DNA from: Caldilineae bacterium
Lineage (GTDB): Bacteria > Chloroflexota > Anaerolineae > Epilineales > Epilineaceae
Assembly (NCBI GenBank): GCA_020634625.1
Contig: JACKBJ010000005.1
Coordinates: 62,001-126,000, forward strand
DNA: 64,000 nt
Direction: 5' to 3'
The notes under the pieces were generated by a model that saw nothing but the letters and a program-made list of their open reading frames with translations, searched no databases and had not been told where the DNA came from. Made by a program: the position numbers and the translations under genes. Of this stretch, positions 17,766 to 25,714 are shown piece by piece (within the stretch, counting starts at the first letter, position 1; each line of letters begins with the position of its first letter).

Positions 17766-19016
17766 ATGATCACCACCCCCGTGGACGGCGGCGTCGGCGC
17801 CTCGAGCTCGACCGAGGCGCGCGACCTGATCGCGCTCGAAGATCGCTTCGGGGCGCACAACTACCACCCGCTCGACGTGGTGCTGACCCGCGCCGAGGGC
17901 TGCTGGGTCTGGGACCTGGACGGACGGCGCTACCTGGACTGCCTGGCGGCCTACAGCGCCGTCAACCAGGGGCACAACCACCCGCGCATCGTCCAGGCGC
18001 TGGTCGACCAGGCCCAACGCCTGGCCCTGACCTCGCGCGCCTTCCACAACGACCAGCTGGGCCCCTTCTGCCAGGAGCTGGCCGAGCTGACCGGCTTCGC
18101 CCGGGTCCTGCCCATGAACACCGGCGCCGAGGCGGTCGAGACGGCGCTCAAGGCGGTGCGCAAATGGGGCTACAAGGTCAAGGGCGTGCCCGATGGCCAG
18201 GCCGAGATCATCACCTTCGGCGGCAACTTCGCCGGCCGCACCATCAGCATCATCTCCTTCTCGGACGAACCGCAGTACCGCGATGGATTCGGGCCCTTCA
18301 CGCCCGGTTTCAAGCAGCTGCCCTACGGCGATCCCCAGGCGGTCGCCGATGCCATCGGTCCGAACACGGTTGCGGTCTTCATGGAGCCGGTGCAGGGCGA
18401 AGCCGGCATCGTCATGCCGCCGCCCGGCACCCTGCAAGCCATCCGCGAGATCTGTGACGACCATGACGTGCTGCTGATCTTCGACGAGATCCAGTCGGGG
18501 CTCGGTCGCACCGGCAAGCTCTTCGCCTGGCAACACGAGGACGCTCGGCCAGACGGCATGACCCTGGGCAAGGCGCTTTCGGGCGGCCTCTACCCGGTCT
18601 CGGCCTTCGTGGCCGACGAGGCCCTGATGGACGTGTTCCACCCGGGCGATCACGGCTCGACCTTCGGCGGCAACCCGCTGGGCGCCGCCACGGCGCGGGC
18701 GGCGCTGCGGGTTCTGATCGAGGAGGGGCTGGTCGAGAACGCGGCTCGCATGGGCGAGCGCTTCCGCGCCGGGCTGGCCGGTTTCGACTTCGACTCGATC
18801 GCCGAGATCCGGCAGACTGGTTTGTGGATCGGCATCCAGCTCCATGCCACGGTCGGCGGGGCGCGGCGCTACTGCGAAGCCCTGCAGCAGCGCGGCATGC
18901 TGTGCAAGGAGACCCACGAGCACACCATCCGCGTCGCGCCGCCGCTCACCATCCAGGCTCAGCAAGTCGACTGGGCGGTCGAGCAGCTGCGCGACGTCTT
19001 CGAGCAGCTGGGCTGA
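17766..19016 (+). CDS. rocD: Ornithine aminotransferase
   Basis: A class III PLP aminotransferase of 416 residues, predicted to turn ornithine and 2-oxoglutarate into glutamate semialdehyde. The segments HNYHPLDVVL, SRAFHNDQL, MNTGAEAVETALK, MEPVQGEAGI, FDEIQSGLGRTG and GKALSGGLYPVSA (PLP Lys) match RocD rather than ArgD or GabT. The ATG at 17766 follows the purine run GGAAGAGAGAG. A 136-nt gap separates it from aroKB and 110 nt from aroQ, so it is an insertion in the aro cluster rather than a tightly coupled member. A 7-bp hairpin (17686-17704) lies in its leader. Confidence 0.9.
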   Translation: MITTPVDGGVGASSSTEARDLIALEDRFGAHNYHPLDVVLTRAEGCWVWDLDGRRYLDCLAAYSAVNQGHNHPRIVQALVDQAQRLALTSRAFHNDQLGPFCQELAELTGFARVLPMNTGAEAVETALKAVRKWGYKVKGVPDGQAEIITFGGNFAGRTISIISFSDEPQYRDGFGPFTPGFKQLPYGDPQAVADAIGPNTVAVFMEPVQGEAGIVMPPPGTLQAIREICDDHDVLLIFDEIQSGLGRTGKLFAWQHEDARPDGMTLGKALSGGLYPVSAFVADEALMDVFHPGDHGSTFGGNPLGAATARAALRVLIEEGLVENAARMGERFRAGLAGFDFDSIAEIRQTGLWIGIQLHATVGGARRYCEALQQRGMLCKETHEHTIRVAPPLTIQAQQVDWAVEQLRDVFEQLG

Positions 19017-19126
19017 ACGCGACGGCACTCGACCCGCCGGGTGACGGAGCCGATGCCCGGCGCCGCGATGCCAACCCGACCGGGCGCGGCTTTCGAGCCG
19101 TCGACGCCCGAGCCAAGAGGGCTACG

Positions 19127-19570
19127 ATGCGCATCCTGGTGCTCCATGGGCCGAACCTCAACCTCCTCGGTCGGCGCGAGCCGGAGCTCTACGGCCTTGT
19201 CGACCTGGCCACCATCGACGCCATGCTCCAGCGCGCCGGCCAGCGCCTCGGCATCGCGGTGGACTGTGTTCAGAGCAACCACGAGGGACAGCTGATCGAT
19301 GCCATCCAGTCGGCCATCGGCCGCTGTGACGGCATCGTGATCAACCCGGGTGGCTTGAGCCACAGCTCGGTATCCCTGCGTGATGCCCTGGCGGCCGGCC
19401 CGCCGGCGCTCGAGGTGCACCTGTCCAACATCCATGCCCGCGAGCCCTTTCGGCAGCGTTCGCTCACGGCCGGCGCCTGTCTGGGCGGGGTCTATGGCCT
19501 GGGGGCGGCCGGCTACGTGCTGGCCCTGGAGGGACTGGTGGCGCGGCTGCGGGACGCGGGCAAGGCCTGA
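19127..19570 (+). CDS. aroQ: 3-dehydroquinate dehydratase, type II
   Basis: A 147-residue type II dehydroquinase, third step of the shikimate pathway. LHGPNLNLLGRREPELYG holds the flexible-loop Arg and the catalytic Tyr. NPGGLSHSSVSLRDAL and EVHLSNIHAREPFR supply the substrate-binding Asn, His and Ser/Arg residues. Normal length. The start at 19127 has AGAGG about 6 nt upstream. With aroA, aroE, aroC and aroKB, the window encodes every step after DAHP synthase. Confidence 0.96.
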   Translation: MRILVLHGPNLNLLGRREPELYGLVDLATIDAMLQRAGQRLGIAVDCVQSNHEGQLIDAIQSAIGRCDGIVINPGGLSHSSVSLRDALAAGPPALEVHLSNIHAREPFRQRSLTAGACLGGVYGLGAAGYVLALEGLVARLRDAGKA

Positions 19571-19645
19571 TGAGGGGCCCGCGGGGATCCCGCACGACGC
19601 CGGCTCGAAGCTGGGCTGCGACTGTTCCAGGAGCCCTGGGCGGCC

Positions 19646-19651
19646 TATAGT
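19646..19651 (+). promoter_or_regulatory. Possible -10 box for kup
   Basis: TATAGT in an otherwise GC-rich 143-nt gap between aroQ and kup. The predicted start of transcription is near 19658, giving a 56-nt leader. No convincing -35 is seen. Confidence 0.35.
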
Positions 19652-19713
19652 AATCCGCTGCCCATTCGACCACGTCCGACCCGATCGAACGATCCCTGCA
19701 CTCCGAGGCGACC

Positions 19714-21633
19714 GTGAGCACCGAGCACCTGGAATCCGATGCGCAGACCGCGAGCGACCCGAAGGGCTTGCGCTATCGCGCGCTCTTGACCTTGACCGCG
19801 CTCGGGGTGGTCTACGGCGACATCGGCACCAGCCCGCTCTACGCCATGCGCGAGTGTTTCGCGGGCGCCCACGGTCTGGCCCTGACCGAGGCCAACGTGC
19901 TCGGGGTGCTCTCGCTGATCACCTGGTCGCTGATCCTGGTGGTCTCGCTGAAGTATCTGATCTTCATCCTGCGCGCCGACAACCACGGCGAGGGGGGCAT
20001 CCTGGTCCTGGCCGCCCTGGTCCTGCCGCAGCGCGGTCGCATGGGCTGGCAGGGACGAGCGGTGCTCTTCCTGGGCCTCTTCGGGGCGGCCCTGCTCTAC
20101 GGCGACGGCATGATCACACCGGCCATCTCGGTGCTCAGCGCCGTCGAGGGCCTGGAAGTGGTCACGCCCGTGTTCGCGCCCTACGTGATCCCGTTGACCA
20201 TCCTGATCCTGGTCGGGCTGTTCGTGGTTCAGAGCCGCGGCACGGCCGGCGTCGGCAAGGTCTTCGGACCGGTCACCCTGGTCTGGTTCTTGATCCTGGC
20301 CTCGCTCGGCCTGCGGCACATCTTCGATCAGCCGCATGTGCTGGCTGCGTTGAACCCGATGCATGCGGCCGACTTCTTCGCCCGCAACGGTCGGATCGGG
20401 TTCCTCACCCTCGGCGCGGTCTTTCTGGTGGTTACCGGCGGCGAGGCGTTGTACGCCGACATGGGCCACTTCGGCCCGGGACCCATCCGCGTGAACTGGT
20501 TCCTGTTGGTGCTGCCGGCGCTGCTGCTCAACTACTACGGCCAGGGCGCGATGTTGATGGTCGTGCCCGAGGCGCTGGACAACCCCTTCTACCGCATGGC
20601 GCCCGAGTGGGCCCTGTTGCCTCTGGTCGGCATGGCCACGCTGGCCACCGTCATCGCCTCGCAGGCCGTCATCTCGGGCGCCTTCTCGCTGACCATGCAG
20701 GCGGTGCGAATGGGTTTCAGCCCACGACTCGACATCCGGCACACCTCGGCCACCGAGCGCGGCCAGATCTACATCCCGGCGGTCAATTGGATCCTGATGG
20801 TCGCCTGCATCGGCCTGGTGCTCGGCTTTCGCAGTTCGACCAACCTGGCGGCGGCCTACGGCATCGCGGTGGGGACGACCATGGTCATCACCACGCTGCT
20901 GTTCTACGTGGTGGCCGTACGGCGTTGGCACTGGATGCGCTTCTCGGCCTTGCTCCTCTGCGCGGCCTTCCTGAGCTTCGACCTGGCCTTCTTCGGCGCC
21001 AACCTGGTCAAGTTCTTCCAGGGCGGCTGGTTCCCGCTGCTCATCGCGGCGCTGGTGCTGACGCTGATGACCACCTGGAAGCGCGGCCGCGAGATCCTGA
21101 CCCAGCGCCTGCTCGAGCGCACCCGCCCCCTGCGCGCCTTCCTGGACGAGGTGGATGCCGAGCCGCCACCCCGGGTGCCGGGCACGGCCGTCTTCCTGTT
21201 CAGCAACCCCAACGGCGTGCCGCCGGCGCTGCGCCGGAACCTGGCCTTCAACCACGTCCTGCACGCGCGCAACGTCATCCTGACCATCCAGACGGCCGAG
21301 GTGCCGCGGGTGGCACCGGCTGAGCGGGTGCGCACCGAGGACCTCGGGCGTGGCTTCTGGCGTGTGATCGCGCATTACGGGTTCCTGGAGGAACCGCGGG
21401 TTCCGGACCTGCTGGCACAGCTCAACGAGCGGCAGCACGGCCTCTCGGTGGCGCCTGCCTCGGCGAACTACTTCCTGGGCCGCGAGACCCTGATCGCGAC
21501 CCGCCGGCCCGGCATGGCCATCTGGCGCGAGCAGGTGTTCACGTTCCTGGCGCGCAACGCCCGCGACGCCGGACTCTACTTCGGCCTGCCAGCCGAGCAG
21601 GTGGTCGAGATGGGCGCCGTGATCGAGCTCTGA
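19714..21633 (+). CDS. kup: KUP/HAK-family potassium uptake protein
   Basis: A 639-residue inner-membrane K+ transporter. The N-terminal signature GVVYGDIGTSPLYAMRECF is diagnostic, followed by about 12 membrane helices (NHGEGGILVLAAL, YGDGMITPAISVLSAVEG) and a C-terminal cytoplasmic domain of about 150 residues. The start is GTG at 19714 with GAGG about 7 nt before it. It is presumably transcribed alone and is followed by a strong 18-bp hairpin. Confidence 0.95.
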   Translation: MSTEHLESDAQTASDPKGLRYRALLTLTALGVVYGDIGTSPLYAMRECFAGAHGLALTEANVLGVLSLITWSLILVVSLKYLIFILRADNHGEGGILVLAALVLPQRGRMGWQGRAVLFLGLFGAALLYGDGMITPAISVLSAVEGLEVVTPVFAPYVIPLTILILVGLFVVQSRGTAGVGKVFGPVTLVWFLILASLGLRHIFDQPHVLAALNPMHAADFFARNGRIGFLTLGAVFLVVTGGEALYADMGHFGPGPIRVNWFLLVLPALLLNYYGQGAMLMVVPEALDNPFYRMAPEWALLPLVGMATLATVIASQAVISGAFSLTMQAVRMGFSPRLDIRHTSATERGQIYIPAVNWILMVACIGLVLGFRSSTNLAAAYGIAVGTTMVITTLLFYVVAVRRWHWMRFSALLLCAAFLSFDLAFFGANLVKFFQGGWFPLLIAALVLTLMTTWKRGREILTQRLLERTRPLRAFLDEVDAEPPPRVPGTAVFLFSNPNGVPPALRRNLAFNHVLHARNVILTIQTAEVPRVAPAERVRTEDLGRGFWRVIAHYGFLEEPRVPDLLAQLNERQHGLSVAPASANYFLGRETLIATRRPGMAIWREQVFTFLARNARDAGLYFGLPAEQVVEMGAVIEL

Positions 21634-21663
21634 GCCGGGTCGGGCGCGACCCGCGGTGCTGCT

Positions 21664-21703
21664 GCGCGATCCCGGCGCCCCGCCTGGGGCGCCGGGATCG
21701 CGC
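21664..21703. terminator. Perfect 18-bp hairpin between convergent kup and glyoxalase genes
   Basis: Arms at 21664-21681 and 21686-21703 pair perfectly around the loop GCCT. It lies 30 nt after the kup stop and 11 nt beyond the stop of the convergent gene, so it can act on both strands. There is no T-run, as is common in GC-rich genomes. Confidence 0.75.
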
Positions 21704-21714
21704 GGGCTGCCGCG

Positions 21715-22524
21715 TCAGGCCGCCGGCATGTCCCACTGCATGATCGAAAAGGTGGCCCCGGTCGGGTCGGCCACGACGGCGAAGGTGCCAACGCCGGGCA
21801 CGGTCTGGGCCGGGACGCGGACGCTGCCGCCAAGCGTCTCGACGGCTGCGGTGCGGTCCTTGCAGTCGGCCACGGTCAGATAGGGCATCCAGTGCGGCGG
21901 GATGCCCGCCCAGGCCTCGCCTTCCATCGCCATCATGCCGCCGATGCCCTGATCGCCCTGCATGAAGGTCGTGTAGACCATGCCCTCGGTGCCCGGGACC
22001 GGAGCCGTGTGGGTCGTCCAGCCGAAGAGCTGGGTGTAGAAGGCGATGGCCGCGTCGGGATCGGGCGTGGCCAGCTCGTTCCAGCCGACCGCGCCCGGCG
22101 TCATGCCCTGCTGGGCCGCTCCGCGATGCCCGCTGCCCTTGAAGAGGTTCACCACGGCGCCGCTGGGGTCCTTCAGCACCGCCATCCATCCGACGCCGGG
22201 GATCTCCATGGTGTCGGCCAGAACCGTCGCGCCCAGGCCCTTGGCCCTGGCGACGGTGGCCGCCACGTCGTCGACCCAGACATGGCTCTCCCAGTGGGCC
22301 GGAACGCCCTCGAAGTGCGGGCCGTCCATGGCATACAGGCCGGCGACGTCGCCCGCGCCGATGCGCGCCATGGTGTAGATCCCGCCCATGTCGCCCGGCA
22401 TGGGGTTGTCCTGGGTGCTCCAGCCGAGCAATCGCTCGTAGAAGGACTTGGCTGCGGCGACGTCGCGCGTAGCGACCTCGTGCCAGCAGAACTGCCCGTG
22501 CGCGTACTGCGGAGCGTCCGTCAT
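21715..22524 (-). CDS. VOC (glyoxalase/bleomycin resistance-fold) protein, duplicated domain
   Basis: A 269-residue protein made of two consecutive VOC modules. The first (about 8-130) begins GQFCWHEVATRDVAAAKSFY and the second (about 143-265) begins GAVGWNELATPDPDAAIAFY. The pattern WHEL/WNEL...A..FY...GW matches hydroxylase-like VOC proteins common in soil bacteria and actinomycetes. Metal-ligand candidates are the His/Glu at the start of the modules, and the substrate is unknown. The ATG at 22524 has a perfect AGGAGG 7 nt upstream. A promoter about 90 nt upstream indicates a monocistronic gene. Confidence 0.85.
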   Translation of the reverse strand: MTDAPQYAHGQFCWHEVATRDVAAAKSFYERLLGWSTQDNPMPGDMGGIYTMARIGAGDVAGLYAMDGPHFEGVPAHWESHVWVDDVAATVARAKGLGATVLADTMEIPGVGWMAVLKDPSGAVVNLFKGSGHRGAAQQGMTPGAVGWNELATPDPDAAIAFYTQLFGWTTHTAPVPGTEGMVYTTFMQGDQGIGGMMAMEGEAWAGIPPHWMPYLTVADCKDRTAAVETLGGSVRVPAQTVPGVGTFAVVADPTGATFSIMQWDMPAA

Positions 22525-22611
22525 CGTGATCCTCCTGGGTCTACCTTGCGGTCTCGGGTGGCTCGGGGCGGATCCCCGCGATCCGGAGCGGGAGAGATCC
22601 ACCGTGGGTCG

Positions 22612-22641
22612 AGTATAGCACAAATGTTCTAGTCCCGGCAA
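22612..22641 (-). promoter_or_regulatory. Promoter of the VOC gene
   Basis: On the minus strand TTGCCG (22641-22636), an 18-nt spacer and the extended -10 TGC-TATACT (22617-22612). This is the best sigma-70-like promoter in the window. The predicted start is near 22605, about 80 nt before the ATG. Confidence 0.6.
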
Positions 22642-22712
22642 GCGATCGGTGCCGGGCTTCGCGCTCAACGGACGTCCGACCGGGCCACCCGGCTCCCGTT
22701 CGAATCGCGCTG

Positions 22713-22805
22713 ATGGGCGCGCGGCGGTCGGCGCCGCTCGAGGTTCAGGCCGTGATGGGCGTGATCATCGTGACGGCGATCCTGCTGCTCTCGCGGCTGA
22801 TCTGA
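22713..22805 (+). CDS. Possible 30-residue single-helix membrane peptide
   Basis: This lies in the otherwise empty 315 nt between the VOC and NUDIX genes. An ATG at 22713 opens a 30-codon frame ending TGA at 22803-22805. The second half (VMGVIIVTAILLLSRLI) is one hydrophobic helix. No ribosome-binding site is visible and nothing in the family is recognised. It may be chance; I record it because the hydrophobic run is unusual for random GC-rich frames. Confidence 0.25.
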   Translation: MGARRSAPLEVQAVMGVIIVTAILLLSRLI

Positions 22806-22839
22806 GCGGATGGGGGTCGGATGGCGCGCCGCGCTGGGA

Positions 22840-23325
22840 TCAGGGCGCCGGCGGTCCCGACTGCCGGGGATACCAGCACACCGACTGCTCGACCACCCGC
22901 TCGCCTTGGTAGACGAAGCGTGCCGAGAAGAAGCCCGGAAGGTCGAGCCACTTCAGGAAGCTGCGGTCACCCTCCCAGAGCGGCAGGTCCAGCAGCTCCG
23001 TGTCGGGGATCCAGCGCAGCACGCCCTCCGGCGAGTCGATCAGCTGGCCCTCGAACTCCGTGATGACGAAGACGAAGGCGTACCAGTCGTCGTCGCCGGC
23101 GAAGCCCGGAAAGGTGATCAGGCCCCGCAGCTCGGGATCGCGCACCGTCAGGCCGCTCTCCTCGCGGATCTCGCGGATGGCGCAGGCCTCCGGCGTCTCG
23201 CCCGGCTCGAACTTGCCGCCCAGGCCGTTCCACTTGCCCGCGTGCATGTCGTTCGCCTTCTTGATGCGGTGCAGCATCAGCGTCTCGCCCGGGCGACGGA
23301 CGTAGCACAGGCTGGCGAGCTTCAC
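22840..23325 (-). CDS. NUDIX hydrolase (MutT/8-oxo-dGTP diphosphatase-like)
   Basis: A 161-residue NUDIX protein. The box GGKFEPGETPEACAIREIREESGL (about 37-60) has all the metal-binding Glu residues. The start VKLASLCYVRR..TLMLHR and the HAGKWNGLGGKFE run resemble MTH1/MutT-type 8-oxo-dGTP hydrolases. An ADP-ribose or NAD-related pyrophosphatase role is also possible since it is coupled to nadE: its GTG overlaps the nadE stop by 4 nt (GTGA). Confidence 0.85.
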   Translation of the reverse strand: MKLASLCYVRRPGETLMLHRIKKANDMHAGKWNGLGGKFEPGETPEACAIREIREESGLTVRDPELRGLITFPGFAGDDDWYAFVFVITEFEGQLIDSPEGVLRWIPDTELLDLPLWEGDRSFLKWLDLPGFFSARFVYQGERVVEQSVCWYPRQSGPPAP

Positions 23326-25082
23326 GACGCGCCGCCGGTGCGGACCCGCTTGGTGATCGGCATCCGCCGCTCGCGGCCGAAGGCGCGTTGGCTGATCTTG
23401 ACCCCGGGCGGGCTCTGGCGCCGCTTGTACTCCGAGCGGTCGACCAGGCCCGCGATCCGCTCGACCATCGCCCGCTCGAAGCCGAGGGCCACGATCTCCT
23501 CGACGCTGGCCTCGCGTTCGACGTAGGCCGCCAGGATCGGGTCGAGGAGCTCGTAGGGCGGCAGGCTGTCCGAGTCGAGCTGCTCGGGCCGAAGCTCGGC
23601 CGAAGGCGGTCGTTGGATCGAATGCTCCGGGATGATGGCGCCCTGGGTGTTGCGCCAGCGGGCCAACGCGTAGACCCGCAGCTTGGACACGTCCTTGAGC
23701 GGCGCGAAGCCGCCGGCCATGTCGCCGTAGAGCGTGGCGTAGCCGACGCTCATCTCGCTCTTGTTGCCGGTGGTCAGGGGCAGCCAGCCGAACTTGTTGG
23801 ACAGGGCCATCACGACGGTGCCGCGCACCCGCGACTGCAGGTTCTCCTCGGTCAGATCCTCCGCTCGGTCGGCGAAAGCGGGTGCCAGCAGGTCGAGGAA
23901 GGCCTGGAATCCGGCGTCGATCGGGATCGTCAGGAGCGGCAGGCCGGCCAGCGCGGCCAGGGCCTCGGCATCGGCCAGGCTCTCCGGCGAGGAGTAGCGG
24001 GCCGGCATGGCCACACCGTGCACCCGGTCGGCGCCCAGGGCATCGACCGCCAGCGCGGCAGTCACCGCCGAGTCGATGCCGCCCGAGAGCCCGAGCACCA
24101 GCTCCGAGAAGCCGTTCTTGGTGACATAATCGCGCAGGCCGAGCACCAGGCCGGCCCAGATCTCGGCCGATCCGTCGAGCGGCGTCGGCTCGACGCGCTC
24201 GGGCAGCGGATCCAGCGCGCCGGCATGCAGGTCGGCCACCGGCTCCAGGACGAGCTCGGGCGACAGGGCGGGGTCCTGGCGCATCAGGCGCGCCTTGCGG
24301 ATGCGGGGGTCGAGCAGCCGGTCGCGCAGCACCTCGTCCGGTCGCAGATCGACGCAGAAGACGTCCTCGGCCATCGAGGCGCCGCGGGCGACGACCTGGC
24401 CGTCGGTGTCCAGGACCAGGCTGTTGCCGTCGAAGACCAGCTCGTCCTGTCCGCCGACCAGGTTGCAGAAGACCACGTAGGCGCCGGTGTCGCCGGCCCG
24501 GGTGGCCAGCATCTGCTCGCGATAGCGGCGCTTGCCGGCGTGGAAGGGCGAGGCCGAGAGGTTGACCAGCACCTCGGCGCCAGCCAGGGCCTGGACCTGC
24601 GGCGGTCCGGCGGCATACCAGATGTCCTCGCAGATGCTCACCCCGATCTTGACGCCGCCCAGGTCGAGCACCGGGAAGCGCTCGCCCTGCCCGAAGTAGC
24701 GTTGCTCGTCGAAGACGCCGTAGTTGGGCAGATAGGCCTTGTGGTAGATATCGGCCAGCTGGCCGTCGTGCAACACGGCCGCCGCGTTGAAGAGCTCGTC
24801 GCCCCGATGGTGCGGGAAGCCCACCAGCGCCGTCAGGCCGCGCGAATGCGCGGCCAGCCGCTCGACGGTCTCGCGGCAGGCGGTGACGAAACCGGGTCGG
24901 AGCAGCAGGTCTTCGGGCGGGTAGCCCGAGAGGGTCAGCTCGGGAAAGACCAGCAGGTGAGCGCCGGCGGCGCGCGCGGCGTCCATCTGGGCCGCCACGC
25001 GCCCTGCGTTGGCCTCGAGGTCGCCGACCATCAGGTTGAGCTGTGCCAGCATGACGCGCAGGCGGCGGGGAGCGTGTTGCAC
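23322..25082 (-). CDS. nadE: Glutamine-dependent NAD+ synthetase
   Basis: A 586-residue two-domain enzyme. The N-terminal nitrilase-type glutaminase (about 8-270) carries the triad Glu in FPELTLSGYP, Lys in YHKAYLPNYG and Cys in SICEDIWY. The C-terminal ATP-pyrophosphatase (about 300-570) has LGLSGGIDSAV and TGNKSEMSVGY. It amidates deamido-NAD using glutamine-derived ammonia. The start is GTG at 25082 with GGAGG 5 nt upstream. A palindrome sits between its -10 box and start, and a NUDIX gene is coupled downstream. Confidence 0.95.
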   Translation of the reverse strand: MQHAPRRLRVMLAQLNLMVGDLEANAGRVAAQMDAARAAGAHLLVFPELTLSGYPPEDLLLRPGFVTACRETVERLAAHSRGLTALVGFPHHRGDELFNAAAVLHDGQLADIYHKAYLPNYGVFDEQRYFGQGERFPVLDLGGVKIGVSICEDIWYAAGPPQVQALAGAEVLVNLSASPFHAGKRRYREQMLATRAGDTGAYVVFCNLVGGQDELVFDGNSLVLDTDGQVVARGASMAEDVFCVDLRPDEVLRDRLLDPRIRKARLMRQDPALSPELVLEPVADLHAGALDPLPERVEPTPLDGSAEIWAGLVLGLRDYVTKNGFSELVLGLSGGIDSAVTAALAVDALGADRVHGVAMPARYSSPESLADAEALAALAGLPLLTIPIDAGFQAFLDLLAPAFADRAEDLTEENLQSRVRGTVVMALSNKFGWLPLTTGNKSEMSVGYATLYGDMAGGFAPLKDVSKLRVYALARWRNTQGAIIPEHSIQRPPSAELRPEQLDSDSLPPYELLDPILAAYVEREASVEEIVALGFERAMVERIAGLVDRSEYKRRQSPPGVKISQRAFGRERRMPITKRVRTGGAS

Positions 25083-25094
25083 TTCTGCCTCCGA

Positions 25095-25123
25095 GGCCGA
25101 CGGGATCGTCGGCCGCTATTGTA
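25095..25123 (-). promoter_or_regulatory. nadE -10 box and overlapping 20-bp palindrome
   Basis: On the minus strand TACAAT (25123-25118) is followed by GGCCGACG-ATCC-CGTCGGCC (25114-25095), a perfect 8-bp inverted repeat with a 4-nt spacer. The predicted transcript starts near 25111, inside the palindrome, so it could be an operator or a 5'-terminal RNA hairpin. Confidence 0.5.
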
Positions 25124-25191
25124 CCGGATGGCGTCGCGCCTGGACGACTCGGGGGGCGGATTCGTGGCTCGCCCGCCCAGCCCGGCTCTGC

Positions 25192-25197
25192 TATGTT
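25192..25197 (+). promoter_or_regulatory. -10 box for dut
   Basis: Extended -10 TGC-TATGTT, predicting a start near 25204 and a 23-nt leader that contains the AGGAGG at 25212-25217. Confidence 0.45.
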
Positions 25198-25226
25198 CAG
25201 CATCCGCGATCAGGAGGGTCTCCACC

Positions 25227-25688
25227 ATGGCCGAGCCCGGTCGGTCGATCGATGTCGGAATCCAGCGCTTGCCGCATGCTGCGGACCTCGACCTGCCGGC
25301 CTACCAGACCGCGGGCGCGGCCGGCATGGACCTGCGCGCCGCCCTGGCCGCGCCGTTGCGCTTGGAGCCAGGCGCCATCGCCCGCATCCCCTGCGGCTTC
25401 GCGATGGCCCTGCCCGAGGGCTGGGAGGCGCAGATCCGTCCGCGCAGCGGCCTGGCCACGCGCCACGGCGTGACCGTCGTGAACGCGCCCGGCACGGTCG
25501 ATGCCGACTACCGCGGCGAGATCCAGGTCGGCCTGATCAACCTCGGCGCCGAGCCCTTCACCGTCGAGCACGGCATGCGCGTGGCGCAGATGCTGATCCA
25601 GCCGGTCCATCGGACGCGCTGGGTCGAGTGGGAGGCCCTGCCGGCCAGCGAACGCGGCGCCGGCGGCTTCGGACACACCGGTCGCTGA
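25227..25688 (+). CDS. dut: dUTP diphosphatase
   Basis: A 153-residue trimeric-type dUTPase that keeps dUTP low and supplies dUMP. The five motifs are in order: AGMDLRAAL, RPRSGLATRHGV, GTVDADYRGEI, RVAQMLIQP and the C-terminal GAGGFGHTGR arm. Normal length. The ATG at 25227 has AGGAGG 9 nt upstream. The membrane permease gene follows 26 nt after the stop. Confidence 0.97.
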   Translation: MAEPGRSIDVGIQRLPHAADLDLPAYQTAGAAGMDLRAALAAPLRLEPGAIARIPCGFAMALPEGWEAQIRPRSGLATRHGVTVVNAPGTVDADYRGEIQVGLINLGAEPFTVEHGMRVAQMLIQPVHRTRWVEWEALPASERGAGGFGHTGR

Positions 25689-25714
25689 GGCCCGGGCGAG
25701 GTGGGAGGCAGGGG

